Assembly (NCBI RefSeq): GCF_021533195.1
Contig: NZ_JAJNKB010000012.1
Coordinates: 21,942 to 85,941 of the forward strand
Source of the DNA: Portibacter marinus
Lineage (GTDB): Bacteria; Bacteroidota; Bacteroidia; Chitinophagales; Saprospiraceae
Direction: 5' to 3'
Length of the DNA: 64,000 nt
The notes under the pieces are model-generated. The model saw nothing but the letters and a program-made list of their open reading frames with translations. It ran no database searches and was not told the DNA's origin. The first letter of the stretch is position 1. The number at the start of each line of letters is the position of its first letter. A program made the position numbers and the translations under genes. This document shows positions 9,776 to 18,067 of the stretch, piece after piece.

Positions 9776-9891
9776 TCCTAATATACAAGAGTAACGGTAT
9801 CGGAGTTTATTTCTTTAACTCCAGAGTGAAATAGATTTGGATTGATGGGGATGAGTTGACCGGAAATAATGAGGTCATAAGATACTTGTTC

Positions 9892-10311
9892 TTAGTTGAT
9901 ATTGAAGTTGTACTTTGCATCAATCTCTTCTATGGCAATAGTAATGCTATTACCATTGATAGTAGTACTTGCATTTAATGTTTTTTCAAAGGGCTTTAGG
10001 GGCGTCACTACGTATGAAATTATTTTAGCATTCCGGTAGTTAGGTCGGCCTTCAGGGTCCAATTTGGAGTATTTCGTCAAATTGTCAACGTTTATGTTAA
10101 GCTTAAGATTACTTAGATCTTCATACCATCTCATTTTCTCGGTACTGCTGGAAACAATACGCAGCTTTAATGGAAATGTCTCACCTAAAGATATACTTTC
10201 ATCATCAATTATAATTCTGGCCGTGATTCTATTGAAATGATCACAAGCTGGAATTTTCAGTACCAAAAAAGTTACCACCAAGAGGAAAAGAGCGAAAAAA
10301 AGGTACCTCAT
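9892..10311 (-). CDS. Unknown secreted or membrane-anchored beta-rich protein, possibly truncated by a nonsense codon
   Basis: The 139 residues begin with a hydrophobic segment (MRYLFFALFLLVVTFLVLKI) followed by Ala-Cys, which might be a lipobox, and then a beta-rich domain with alternating polar and hydrophobic residues. No family was recognised. Past the TAA at 9892-9894 the same frame stays open for 37 more codons with protein-like composition (YDLIISGQLIPINPN... SDTVTLVY) and ends with TAG at 9778-9780, two bases from the convergent DUF6787 gene. The ancestral product was therefore probably about 177 residues. It lies 8 bases downstream of the sugar dehydrogenase gene, so the two form an operon. 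Confidence 0.55.
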   Translation of the reverse strand: MRYLFFALFLLVVTFLVLKIPACDHFNRITARIIIDDESISLGETFPLKLRIVSSSTEKMRWYEDLSNLKLNINVDNLTKYSKLDPEGRPNYRNAKIISYVVTPLKPFEKTLNASTTINGNSITIAIEEIDAKYNFNIN

Positions 10312-10319
10312 TTTTTTAA

Positions 10320-11945
10320 TTAAAATACGATCAACTTCTTCGCTTCTACCTCATCTCCTTGTTGTAAGCGCAAATAATATACACCACTGGTTAATCCGCC
10401 AATGTCAATTAAATTTTCTCCAGCTTTAAAATTGATATCCTGAATGATGGTCCGGCCATCTGAAGTCAATATCCTTCCAGTGAAGTTGGAGGTCTCTACG
10501 GAAACATGGACATATAAGACTTGACTTGCGGGATTTGGAAAAATCGTAATCTGTTTTGCGAAGCTTTCAACAGTAGCTACAGAAGGGGCATAAGTGAATT
10601 TGAGAATCATTCCTGGATGGCTTAGATTGTTCACTTGACCAAGGTCATTTTGAGTGGATAATCTGCCTGTCTCATCAGTAATGACATAAAAGGAATTTCC
10701 ATCCGGATCCACGACCACATCACGATACCGATTGTGACTATAAAAGTGTTGAGTAGTATCTCCGATCATCTCGGTTCCATCCTCACTGAGTTGGAGTCTA
10801 TAAATTCTGCCTCTCTTCAGGCTGGTGACCAGTAGTGAATTCTTCCATCCTGGTATGGCGTCGCTTTCATAAATGCCGATGCTTGAAGGTGCAACATTGG
10901 GTCTACACACCCATGAATTTGTACAATCAGGATTATTGAAGTCATAGCTGTCTGTTACGGCAAACATTGAAAGTAAGGGCTCTTTAAAATTCTGTGCTGT
11001 AAATTCACTTTCTTCCTGAAAAGTAGCGTCTTCAGGACAAAACGATTTGTCATATCCTATGTTTTCGCAATTGGCCGAGGAAGACCAATTACAGTAATCG
11101 TAAGCACTGTCATCGTTTTGATAGCCTGCCACATTGGGCCAGCCATAATTTTGACCACCCTCGATCAAATTGACTTCATCATCGGTATCAGGCCCATGCT
11201 CGTCAGAGTACAAGATACCATTGGAACCAAAAACAATGCCCTGTGGATTTCTGTGTCCATAACTATAAATGTGACTTCTGACACCATTTAAAACTGGGTT
11301 ACCTTCGGGTATCGACCCATCGAGGTTTAGCCTTAATATTTTTCCCGGATAATTGGTCCAATCCCTTGCATCTATTTCTTCTTGAGTCGGTAAAACCTGG
11401 GATAAAACAGGATCGCAATAGTTTCTATTCTGATTGGCGCCCTGATCGCCAATCGTATAATATAACTTATCGTCCGGACCATAAACCAGTCTGCCACTGT
11501 TATGATCATTGCTCGCGGGCATTTGGTCTAGAATGACAATGGGATCTGTCAGACTTCCATCATCACCTTCCTTACTGTAAGTATAGCGCACTAATTTCTG
11601 ACGGGCTTCATTATTCACAAGCTCCGTATATGATAAGTAAACATATGGCTCTGAACCTAGAATGTCTTTGTGTAGCGCCATTCCCAATAAGCCATCCTGC
11701 CTTGAATCCACGTATAGATCATCGATTAAAAGTAATTCATCCCGCGCTCCCGATTCCTTATTTATCCTAACTACTTTTCCAGCTTGCCGCTCCGTTACCC
11801 ACAAATGACCTTCTGGTCCATAATGCAAATCCCAGGGTGTATTCAGGAAGCCCCTGGTTCCAATTTCGGTCATGATAAATTGAGCTTGAAGTTGGACTTG
11901 GAAAAATCCAATTACTAAAAGGAGTAAAGTCAGAATTCTAGTCAT
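10320..11945 (-). CDS. PQQ-dependent sugar dehydrogenase-like protein with T9SS sorting domain
   Basis: The mature part is a six-bladed glucose/sorbosone dehydrogenase propeller. Recognisable pieces are TPWDLHYGPEGHLWVTER, QDGLLGMALH, NDHNSGRLVYGPDDKLYYTIGDQG with its catalytic His, and SYGHRNPQGI. A signal peptide precedes it and the last 75 residues form a T9SS type A C-terminal sorting domain (FPNPASQVLYVHV ... GVYYLRLQQGDEVEAKKLIVF). The enzyme is thus exported across the outer membrane and probably surface-bound, oxidising sugars or aldoses with PQQ. I chose Met 9 of the longer frame (11945) because it gives a normal signal peptide. The region carries several Cys and acidic insertions unusual for the basic enzyme. 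Confidence 0.88.
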   Translation of the reverse strand: MTRILTLLLLVIGFFQVQLQAQFIMTEIGTRGFLNTPWDLHYGPEGHLWVTERQAGKVVRINKESGARDELLLIDDLYVDSRQDGLLGMALHKDILGSEPYVYLSYTELVNNEARQKLVRYTYSKEGDDGSLTDPIVILDQMPASNDHNSGRLVYGPDDKLYYTIGDQGANQNRNYCDPVLSQVLPTQEEIDARDWTNYPGKILRLNLDGSIPEGNPVLNGVRSHIYSYGHRNPQGIVFGSNGILYSDEHGPDTDDEVNLIEGGQNYGWPNVAGYQNDDSAYDYCNWSSSANCENIGYDKSFCPEDATFQEESEFTAQNFKEPLLSMFAVTDSYDFNNPDCTNSWVCRPNVAPSSIGIYESDAIPGWKNSLLVTSLKRGRIYRLQLSEDGTEMIGDTTQHFYSHNRYRDVVVDPDGNSFYVITDETGRLSTQNDLGQVNNLSHPGMILKFTYAPSVATVESFAKQITIFPNPASQVLYVHVSVETSNFTGRILTSDGRTIIQDINFKAGENLIDIGGLTSGVYYLRLQQGDEVEAKKLIVF

Positions 11946-12016
11946 CTTTTCTTTTCTGTAAATGAACAAATACCATTCAATCTAATGAAGCAAAATTGTA
12001 AAACTGTAATGTAGTG

Positions 12017-12769
12017 TTATGCATTAATCTTATTGAGGTCGTAGATGACGTTTGAAAGGATTAAACCTTGAGCTGGTGCAATTTCAAAGTACTTAGGATC
12101 ATCTCGGAGATCTAAATAATCTACAAATTTGCTAATGGGAAGTCTTCCCTTTCCAACCTTGATGATGTTTCCCGCTATAAGGCGCATCATATGATGCAAA
12201 AATCGGTTACTGGTAATTTCGAGGACGTAGGTTTTCTGCTTTTTTTGTCTGGTTAGTTGGGCATTAGTGATATGACACATGGTGTTGTCAACCAGATCAG
12301 GTCTTTTGCAAAAGTTTCTGAATTCGTGTTTGCCAATGAGCTTTTGTACACATTCCTGCATTTTTGAGTAGTCCAAAACCTCATAGACATAGGTGTATGG
12401 TGAAGTGGTAAATGGGCTTCTTTGATTGGTGAATTGGTATTGATAGGTTTTGTGTATGGTGTGTCTTTGTGCGTTAGCCAATTGATTAACTTTTTGATAA
12501 TGAAGAACTGAGATATCATTGGGCAATCCCATATTTAGCATTGGAACGAAATCAACCTCTCCGGCTTCCAGATCCATATGAAAAAAGTATTGTCGGGCAT
12601 GTACACCGGCATCCGTTCTGCTGCAGCCGTGAATTTTTACCTGTCTGTTCAGCAGTCTTTCAAAAGCTTCTTCAATGGTCTGTTGAACGGTCGGGACACT
12701 TTTTTGCCTTTGCCAACCCGAATATGCGGTGCCATCGAAAGCGATTTCAAAAAAGTAGCGATCTGACAT
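12017..12769 (-). CDS. truA: tRNA pseudouridine(38-40) synthase TruA
   Basis: The 250-residue protein starts MSDRYFFEIAFDGTAYSGWQRQ, typical of TruA, and has the catalytic Asp motif CSRTDAGVHA. The C-terminus contains the FLHHMMRLIAGNIIKVG segment of the second half. TruA converts U38, U39 and U40 of tRNA anticodon arms to pseudouridine in the cytoplasm. The longer frame (to 12808) would overlap the upstream PadR gene, so ATG at 12767-12769 was chosen, leaving 4 bases between the two genes. Last gene of a PadR-membrane protein-truA run. Confidence 0.96.
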   Translation of the reverse strand: MSDRYFFEIAFDGTAYSGWQRQKSVPTVQQTIEEAFERLLNRQVKIHGCSRTDAGVHARQYFFHMDLEAGEVDFVPMLNMGLPNDISVLHYQKVNQLANAQRHTIHKTYQYQFTNQRSPFTTSPYTYVYEVLDYSKMQECVQKLIGKHEFRNFCKRPDLVDNTMCHITNAQLTRQKKQKTYVLEITSNRFLHHMMRLIAGNIIKVGKGRLPISKFVDYLDLRDDPKYFEIAPAQGLILSNVIYDLNKINA

Positions 12770-12773
12770 TGAG

Positions 12774-13118
12774 TTATTGATCAAGGCTGAGATTATGGGT
12801 AGGCCCAAAGAAAGATTGCATGATTCTTAAATACTGATTCATTTCTTCCAGAATACTGGCTGCCTGATGCTGTCCTTCTTCAGTAATTTTATAATACTTT
12901 CTATTTCTATTCCCCATGTTTTTAATATAAGATTCAATAACACCATCCGCCTCCATGCGATGGAGCAGAGGATACAGAGAACCTTCTTTAACTTGAATCT
13001 CATTCTTTGTAAGGTTCTTGATGGCCTTGGTGATCTCATAGCCATACATGGCCTGATGTTCGGTGAGCAGTTTTAAGATGATCGGCTCCAGACTTCCTTT
13101 ATAAATTTTTGAATTCAT
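12774..13118 (-). CDS. PadR family transcriptional regulator
   Basis: A 114-residue winged-helix protein with the PadR core: ILKLLTEHQAMYGYEITKAIKN, then EGSLYPLLHRMEADGVIES, then RKYYKITEEGQ, with a C-terminal helix for dimerisation. PadR regulators of this short class repress neighbouring membrane-protein operons until a ligand binds. The gene overlaps the end of the upstream membrane-protein gene by 4 bases (ATGA), so the two are translationally coupled and probably work together; truA follows 4 bases later. Confidence 0.93.
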   Translation of the reverse strand: MNSKIYKGSLEPIILKLLTEHQAMYGYEITKAIKNLTKNEIQVKEGSLYPLLHRMEADGVIESYIKNMGNRNRKYYKITEEGQHQAASILEEMNQYLRIMQSFFGPTHNLSLDQ

Positions 13119-13822
13119 ATGTTCGTGCTTAGTTGCGGGTATTGAGATTTTAAATCATGAAGCAAACCCGAAGGGATCTTGAAGTAGAAAACATATAAAA
13201 GGAAAATGCAAATGGTGAAATAAGCTGACGTTAAAGAGACGGTCAATGGGGTTGCGACCAGCTCCTTTTGCTCACCAATGGCAAATATTGCATTTGGTAA
13301 AGACAAGAAGAAGATAACAAAAATTATTCCTGCATAGGTATGATAAGATTTAAGGAACAAATAAGTTTCCATCTGCACCTCTCTGACATAGTAGTTGTAG
13401 CACATGATGATGGCAAATAATGTAATGCAAAACGATATCGTCACCGGACGTAAATAAGTAAATCCTAAATAGGTTTGGGAACCGAAGAAAAGTATGAAAA
13501 TTAATATCGTTGCTAAAAGTGCCGGTGGTCTGAGGGTATCCAGCACATTTTTCCAAATATGCTTACGCCAAAACTTTTGCATCGCCTTTTCCTTCTCCTT
13601 TACTATTTGACTGAAACCTAAAGTTCCGAAGTTCTTATACACCTGATTAAGGGCCTGTTCAAAACTTACGGATTGATCCTCTTCCATTTTTTCTTCAATG
13701 GCTGACGCCAAATGGTCGATTAACTCCAATTGAACATCCTCATATTTCACATAATGATGACGTAGAAACCTTTTCAGGTGCAGTATTTGCCATTTCGATA
13801 ACTTCATGACCACAACATACAT
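13115..13822 (-). CDS. Membrane protein partner of the PadR regulator
   Basis: The 235-residue protein has a soluble N-terminal helical part (residues 10-90, with LELIDHLASAIEEKMEED), like the prefix domains found on PadR-linked permease and DUF1700-type proteins. It is followed by four or five membrane helices (ALLATILIFILFFGSQTYLG, ISFCITLFAIIMCYNYYV, YAGIIFVIFFLSLPNAIFA, TSAYFTICIFLLYVFYF). No transport signature was found. Position 13822 has an AGGA five bases ahead of it; ATG 13807 (MKLSKWQ) is an equally plausible start. It overlaps the PadR gene by 4 bases. Probably a PadR-controlled membrane stress component, but the role is inferred from context only. Confidence 0.75.
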   Translation of the reverse strand: MYVVVMKLSKWQILHLKRFLRHHYVKYEDVQLELIDHLASAIEEKMEEDQSVSFEQALNQVYKNFGTLGFSQIVKEKEKAMQKFWRKHIWKNVLDTLRPPALLATILIFILFFGSQTYLGFTYLRPVTISFCITLFAIIMCYNYYVREVQMETYLFLKSYHTYAGIIFVIFFLSLPNAIFAIGEQKELVATPLTVSLTSAYFTICIFLLYVFYFKIPSGLLHDLKSQYPQLSTNI

Positions 13823-13848
13823 AGGATTCCTAAGTATTCAAAATTGAT

Positions 13849-14625
13849 TTACTGTTTTCTTTTGGACATTAACTCCATTACTTTTTGAGTAAGAATCTCC
13901 TTGCCGTTATTATTTTCAAAGTGATCAATAGTGGCAACATGGCCGTTAGAACGGTCTTCTTCCATCGTCTGTATCAATTTGGTGCGAAGATTTCTTTTCA
14001 TACCACACCAGGTTTTGTAATCAAAAGATAAATACTCCTGCATCTTCATTTCTGCGATTTCCAAAACTTCTTCCTGGGATACGATCTCATCAACCAATCC
14101 CACCTTCTTGGCCTCCAATGGGCTCATTTGTTTGCCTGTCAACAAATACTGGTAAGCATTTCTTGACCCAATCCAGAAACGATACAAATGAAATATCGAT
14201 GGGGTGGCCATTATTCCTACCGGTAATTCGTTTAATCCGATCTGAAACCGATCATCGTCTGCCATCACTCTGAAATCTGAAGCAATGGCAAGGACACAAC
14301 CGCCTGCAGGACTATGTCCATTGATGGCACTAACAATGGGGTAGGGAGCTTTGACCATATTCATCACCAATTCGAAAAAGGACTCAAAGAATACTCGGGT
14401 CTCCTCGATTTCTTGAGCAATTAATTCTTTGATATCGAGGCCAACCGAAAATATATTTTCCTGTCCTGAAAGTATAACGCCTTTGGCTTCTCGCTCGGGA
14501 AAGGCTAGGATGTATTTGTTGAGACTCTGAATCAATTCAAGATTGAGGGCATTCCCCCTTCCGTTGTTGAATTGACAAATTTCGTAGTTCTCCTTTTGAG
14601 TAATGTTAAGCTTGCTATCATTCAT
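13849..14625 (-). CDS. Enoyl-CoA hydratase/isomerase family protein
   Basis: The 258-residue protein has a crotonase fold: GVILSGQENIFSVGLDIKEL (oxyanion region), VSAINGHSPAGGCVLAIASDFRVM, and GLNELPVGIMATP. In classical hydratases the two catalytic Glu lie near the positions corresponding here to AGGCVLA and NELPVG; only the second position clearly retains Glu, so it may be an isomerase or other crotonase. It acts on acyl-CoA in the cytoplasm. The start at 14623-14625 (MNDSKLNITQKENY) falls 4 bases after the stop of the 2,4-dienoyl-CoA reductase-like gene, suggesting a two-gene operon for beta-oxidation of unsaturated acyl-CoA. The longer frame overlaps that gene and was not used. Confidence 0.88.
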   Translation of the reverse strand: MNDSKLNITQKENYEICQFNNGRGNALNLELIQSLNKYILAFPEREAKGVILSGQENIFSVGLDIKELIAQEIEETRVFFESFFELVMNMVKAPYPIVSAINGHSPAGGCVLAIASDFRVMADDDRFQIGLNELPVGIMATPSIFHLYRFWIGSRNAYQYLLTGKQMSPLEAKKVGLVDEIVSQEEVLEIAEMKMQEYLSFDYKTWCGMKRNLRTKLIQTMEEDRSNGHVATIDHFENNNGKEILTQKVMELMSKRKQ

Positions 14626-14629
14626 ATCA

Positions 14630-16654
14630 TTATATTTTTGCTGCGACATGTGCGGCTTCGTAAATAGCGCGTTTCGCATCTAATTCCGCCGCTTTTTTGG
14701 CACCACCTATCAAGTGTACCGTTTCACCAGCCTTGTCTAATTCATCGTATAATTTTCTCAATGATTCCTGCCCGGCACAAATCACAACAGTGTCAACTTT
14801 TAGTACTTTTTGTTGGTCATCATGAAAGATATGCAAGCCCTCATCATCGATTCGCTCATAATTTACATTGGCCAACATTTTTACCTTTTTCATTTTGAGT
14901 GAGGCTCTATGAATCCAGCCAGTCGTTTTACCCAGATCCTTCCCATGTTTGCCACCAGAGCGCTTTAGTAGGTATATTTCCCGAGCAGGTGGCTCGATCT
15001 CAGGTGGTTTTATGGCGCCAGCATTTTGATAGCTCATGTCCACTCCCCATTCATCCATATATTCTTGAACGTGAAGCGATGGTAAAATGCCTTCGTGAGC
15101 AAGATATTCCGCTACGTCGAAACCAATACCACCAGAACCAATGATGGCCACTGAGCTTCCGACCACCTTTTTGTCGTAGAGTACTTCAGCATAATTTAAC
15201 ACCTTTTGATGATCCATCCCCTCAATTTCTGGAACCCTTGGTGTTACACCGGTAGCAATGATATACTCATCAAAGTTGCCGGCTTGCAGCATCGATGAAG
15301 TAGCCCTCGTATTCAGACGTATGTCTACCTGATGCTTGTCCAGCATCACCCTGTAATATCGAATGGTTTCTGCGTATTCTTCCTTTCCAGGAATCACCTT
15401 TGCCATATTGAATTGCCCGCCTAGTTCCCTTCCACTTTCAAACAGTGTAACATGGTGACCTCGTTCTGCTGCGATGGAAGCAGCCGCCATGCCTGCAGGT
15501 CCAGCTCCCACAACTGCTACTTTTTTCTTATGCTGAGTTTTGGGATAATTAAGCTCGGTTTCATGACAAGCTCTGGGATTCACCAGACAGGAAGACACTT
15601 GCATTTGGAAAGTATGATCCAGACAGGCCTGATTACAGGCGATGCACGTATTGATTTCATCCCTCCGGCCTTCCATGGCTTTCTTTACAAATTCAGCATC
15701 TGCTAAAAAAGGGCGGGCGAGCGAAACCATGTCAGCCTGACCTTCCGCAATGATTTTTTCAGCAATTTCCGGTGTGTTGATCCTATTGACTGCAACCAGC
15801 GGAATATTGACCTCTCCCATTAACTTTCCCGTAACCCAGGAAAATCCACCCCTGGGTACTACGGTTGCAATGGTGGGAATTCGGGCTTCATGCCAACCAA
15901 TTCCCGTATTAATGATGGTAGCTCCCGCTTTCTCAACCTCTTTTGCCAGATGAACTACTTCTTTCCAGGTGGATCCATCCTCTACCAGATCGAGCATTGA
16001 AAGACGATAAACTATAATAAATGATTCGCCTAGTGTCTGTCTGGTTTTTCTGATGATTTCAAGTGGAAACCTAATTCTATTCTCGTAGCTTCCTCCGTAT
16101 TCATCAGTTCTATGATTGGTTCTGAGTGCAATAAATTGATTGATGAGATATCCTTCGGAGCCCATGATTTCTACGCCGTCATAGCCCGCCTCTGAAGCCA
16201 GCGAAGCGCATTTTACGAAATCATCGATCGTACGATCAATATCAGCCAGACTCATTTCACGCGGTTTGAAAAAATTTATAGGGGCCTGAATGGGACTAGG
16301 TGCCACCAGATCTTGAGCGTAAGAATATCGGCCTGTATGTAGTATTTGCATGCATATTTTTCCGCCAGCCTCATGTACGGCATCAGTAATCAGGCGATGC
16401 TGCGCCACCTCTTCGGTATTGGTCAATTTTGCTGCATGCGGAGCAACAACACCTTCGGTATTTGGTGATATTCCACCAGTAATGATCAATCCCACTTCCC
16501 CTTTAGCTCTCTCAGCATAATACACGGCTGCTCTTTCAAAGCCATCCGGCAACTCTTCCAGCATGGTATGCATGGAACCCATAATGACCCTGTTTTTTAA
16601 GCTGGTAAAACCGAGATCAATGGGTTGTAGTAAATGATCGTAACTGCTTGACAT
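14630..16654 (-). CDS. NADH:flavin oxidoreductase / 2,4-dienoyl-CoA reductase-like enzyme
   Basis: A 674-residue protein with the FadH architecture. Residues 1-340 are an old-yellow-enzyme TIM barrel binding FMN (GYDGVEIMGSEGYLINQF, RTDEYGGSYENRIRF). Next is a 4Fe-4S site, Cys-x2-Cys-x3-Cys-x11-Cys (CIACNQAC ... SSCLVNP). A C-terminal FAD/NAD(P)-binding pair follows (VVGAGPAGMAAA near 378; IIGSGGIGFDVAEYLA near 510). The enzyme passes electrons NAD(P)H to FAD to Fe-S to FMN to an enoyl or dienoyl substrate. With the enoyl-CoA hydratase 4 bases downstream it probably serves oxidation of polyunsaturated acyl chains. Confidence 0.9.
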   Translation of the reverse strand: MSSSYDHLLQPIDLGFTSLKNRVIMGSMHTMLEELPDGFERAAVYYAERAKGEVGLIITGGISPNTEGVVAPHAAKLTNTEEVAQHRLITDAVHEAGGKICMQILHTGRYSYAQDLVAPSPIQAPINFFKPREMSLADIDRTIDDFVKCASLASEAGYDGVEIMGSEGYLINQFIALRTNHRTDEYGGSYENRIRFPLEIIRKTRQTLGESFIIVYRLSMLDLVEDGSTWKEVVHLAKEVEKAGATIINTGIGWHEARIPTIATVVPRGGFSWVTGKLMGEVNIPLVAVNRINTPEIAEKIIAEGQADMVSLARPFLADAEFVKKAMEGRRDEINTCIACNQACLDHTFQMQVSSCLVNPRACHETELNYPKTQHKKKVAVVGAGPAGMAAASIAAERGHHVTLFESGRELGGQFNMAKVIPGKEEYAETIRYYRVMLDKHQVDIRLNTRATSSMLQAGNFDEYIIATGVTPRVPEIEGMDHQKVLNYAEVLYDKKVVGSSVAIIGSGGIGFDVAEYLAHEGILPSLHVQEYMDEWGVDMSYQNAGAIKPPEIEPPAREIYLLKRSGGKHGKDLGKTTGWIHRASLKMKKVKMLANVNYERIDDEGLHIFHDDQQKVLKVDTVVICAGQESLRKLYDELDKAGETVHLIGGAKKAAELDAKRAIYEAAHVAAKI

Positions 16655-16719
16655 ATCACATTCTTTAGAATTTCAATATAGAATAAAATTACGGAGATTG
16701 GGAAGTTTTTGATTTTATT

Positions 16720-16732
16720 TGACTTAGAGTCA
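16720..16732. promoter_or_regulatory. Inverted repeat between divergent genes, candidate operator
   Basis: TGACTTAGAGTCA is a 5+5 base inverted repeat with a 3-base centre. It lies 66 bases upstream of the reductase gene start (minus strand) and 63 bases upstream of the small membrane protein (plus strand), where a regulator of either could bind. A second inverted repeat, TATAAT/ATTATA, lies close by around 16750. No named regulator site was recognised. Confidence 0.3.
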
Positions 16733-16794
16733 GAAAAAAGATAAAATATTTATAATTTGAGATTATAATTATCCTGATATTCACAAGTCAAGTT

Positions 16795-16944
16795 ATGTTT
16801 ATAATAGGATTTCAATTTGGATGGTCTGTAATGTTCATGTTGATCATGCTTATCTCCATCATTTTTTTAGTAGGCTTTGTTTTTCATGTGGTAAGAAAAA
16901 AGGCCCAAAATGATGATGAACCTGTGGATGTTCACAGGGAATAG
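16795..16944 (+). CDS. Small single-pass membrane protein (49 aa)
   Basis: An ATG at 16795 opens a 49-codon frame ending with TAG at 16942-16944. The product has one long hydrophobic helix near residues 8-32 (FGWSVMFMLIMLISIIFLVGFVFHVV), then a basic turn (RKKAQ) and an acidic tail (NDDEPVDVHRE). That positive-inside pattern is typical of a real one-pass protein. It lies 74 bases ahead of the cytochrome and molybdenum hydroxylase genes and may be cotranscribed. No family was recognised; the call rests on composition and context. Confidence 0.45.
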   Translation: MFIIGFQFGWSVMFMLIMLISIIFLVGFVFHVVRKKAQNDDEPVDVHRE

Positions 16945-17018
16945 AACAAAACATCATCGAAGATGTTGAACTATATGGTGAGGAAAGCGACGTGCCTTTA
17001 TTAATATCTATCATACAT

Positions 17019-17603
17019 ATGAAAATCTACGGAACACTGTTCATTATACTTTTACTGGGAATAGGAAGCTTTGTCGGCTTTTCTAATCCGCCTCGGAATC
17101 AAGAGCCCGTTCAAAATACCACTCAAGCTTTTAACACCATGATGAAAGTGGTGACGCACAAAAGATGTATGAACTGTCATCCTAACGGTGATCGGCCCAG
17201 ACAAGGAGAAGACAGCCACATTCATAATTTTAATGTTCAAAGAGGTGATGATGGCCATGGTACTGCAGCATTAAAATGCAGCACTTGCCATCAAAAAGCG
17301 AACAACGATAATTCTGGTGTTCCTGGTGCGCCTCACTGGCATCTTGCTCCAATATCGATGGCATGGGAAGGTCTGAGTGATGCAGAGATTGCAAGGCGCA
17401 TCATCGATACCAAGTTCAATGGCGATCGAAGTATTGAAGAAATTGAAAAGCACATGACAGAAGACGACCTTGTACTTTGGGCATTTGATCCAGGTGTCAA
17501 CAATGAAGGGATTCCAAGAGAAAAGCCTCCGGTCTCAGAAAAAGATTACATTCAGGCTGTAAAAGAATGGATTGCAGGCGGAGCTCAAATTCCAGAACAA
17601 TGA
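17019..17603 (+). CDS. Diheme cytochrome c-type protein, exported
   Basis: The 194-residue protein has a signal peptide ([20 protein letters not shown]) and two CxxCH heme sites, CMNCH at 50-54 and CSTCH at 87-91. A Met/His-rich region ([13 protein letters not shown]) may supply distal ligands. Its stop overlaps the start of the 2Fe-2S subunit of a molybdenum hydroxylase by 4 bases. The natural reading is that it takes electrons from that periplasmic enzyme and passes them to the respiratory chain. I chose Met 10 of the longer frame because it gives a clean signal peptide. Confidence 0.85.
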   Translation: MKIYGTLFIILLLGIGSFVGFSNPPRNQEPVQNTTQAFNTMMKVVTHKRCMNCHPNGDRPRQGEDSHIHNFNVQRGDDGHGTAALKCSTCHQKANNDNSGVPGAPHWHLAPISMAWEGLSDAEIARRIIDTKFNGDRSIEEIEKHMTEDDLVLWAFDPGVNNEGIPREKPPVSEKDYIQAVKEWIAGGAQIPEQ

Positions 17604-18067
17604 AAATACAATTTAATATAAACGGCAAAGCAGTTTCAGTTGATGAGGATGCACGAACCCCCTTACTCTGGGTGGTTCGCGATGTGTTGGATTTAAAAGG
17701 AACGAAGTTTGGGTGTGGCAAAGCAGCTTGCGGTGCTTGCACTTTGCATGTTAATGGTGAGGCAGTGAGATCTTGTTCGTTCCCTGTAGAATATGCCGAA
17801 GGCAAAGAGATCACGACCATAGAAGGTTTAGCCAAAGGAGATCAACTGCATCCTGTCCAACAAGCCTGGATGGAAGAGATTGTCCCACAATGTGGATATT
17901 GCCAGCCGGGTTTCATGATGTCGACAGCGGCCTTATTGGACAAGATCCCTAATCCGACCGATCAGGATATAGACGACAACATCGCTAATATTTGCAGGTG
18001 CGGTACCTATTACCGGATGAGAAAAGCCATTCACAGAGCTGCCGAAATTAAAAATACACCGTCATGA
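17600..18067 (+). CDS. 2Fe-2S subunit of a xanthine dehydrogenase-family molybdenum hydroxylase
   Basis: The 155-residue protein has both iron-sulfur domains of the small subunit. A plant-type 2Fe-2S set lies at Cys39, 44, 47 and 59 ([15 protein letters not shown]), and a C-terminal helical 2Fe-2S set at Cys98, 101, 132 and 134 ([17 protein letters not shown]). It is closest to the alpha subunit of isoquinoline 1-oxidoreductase/aldehyde oxidoreductases. It overlaps the cytochrome gene and the large-subunit gene by 4 bases each (ATGA), a tight translational coupling. Electrons would run Mo centre to the two 2Fe-2S clusters to the cytochrome. The substrate is not evident. Confidence 0.92.
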   Translation: MKIQFNINGKAVSVDEDARTPLLWVVRDVLDLKGTKFGCGKAACGACTLHVNGEAVRSCSFPVEYAEGKEITTIEGLAKGDQLHPVQQAWMEEIVPQCGYCQPGFMMSTAALLDKIPNPTDQDIDDNIANICRCGTYYRMRKAIHRAAEIKNTPS

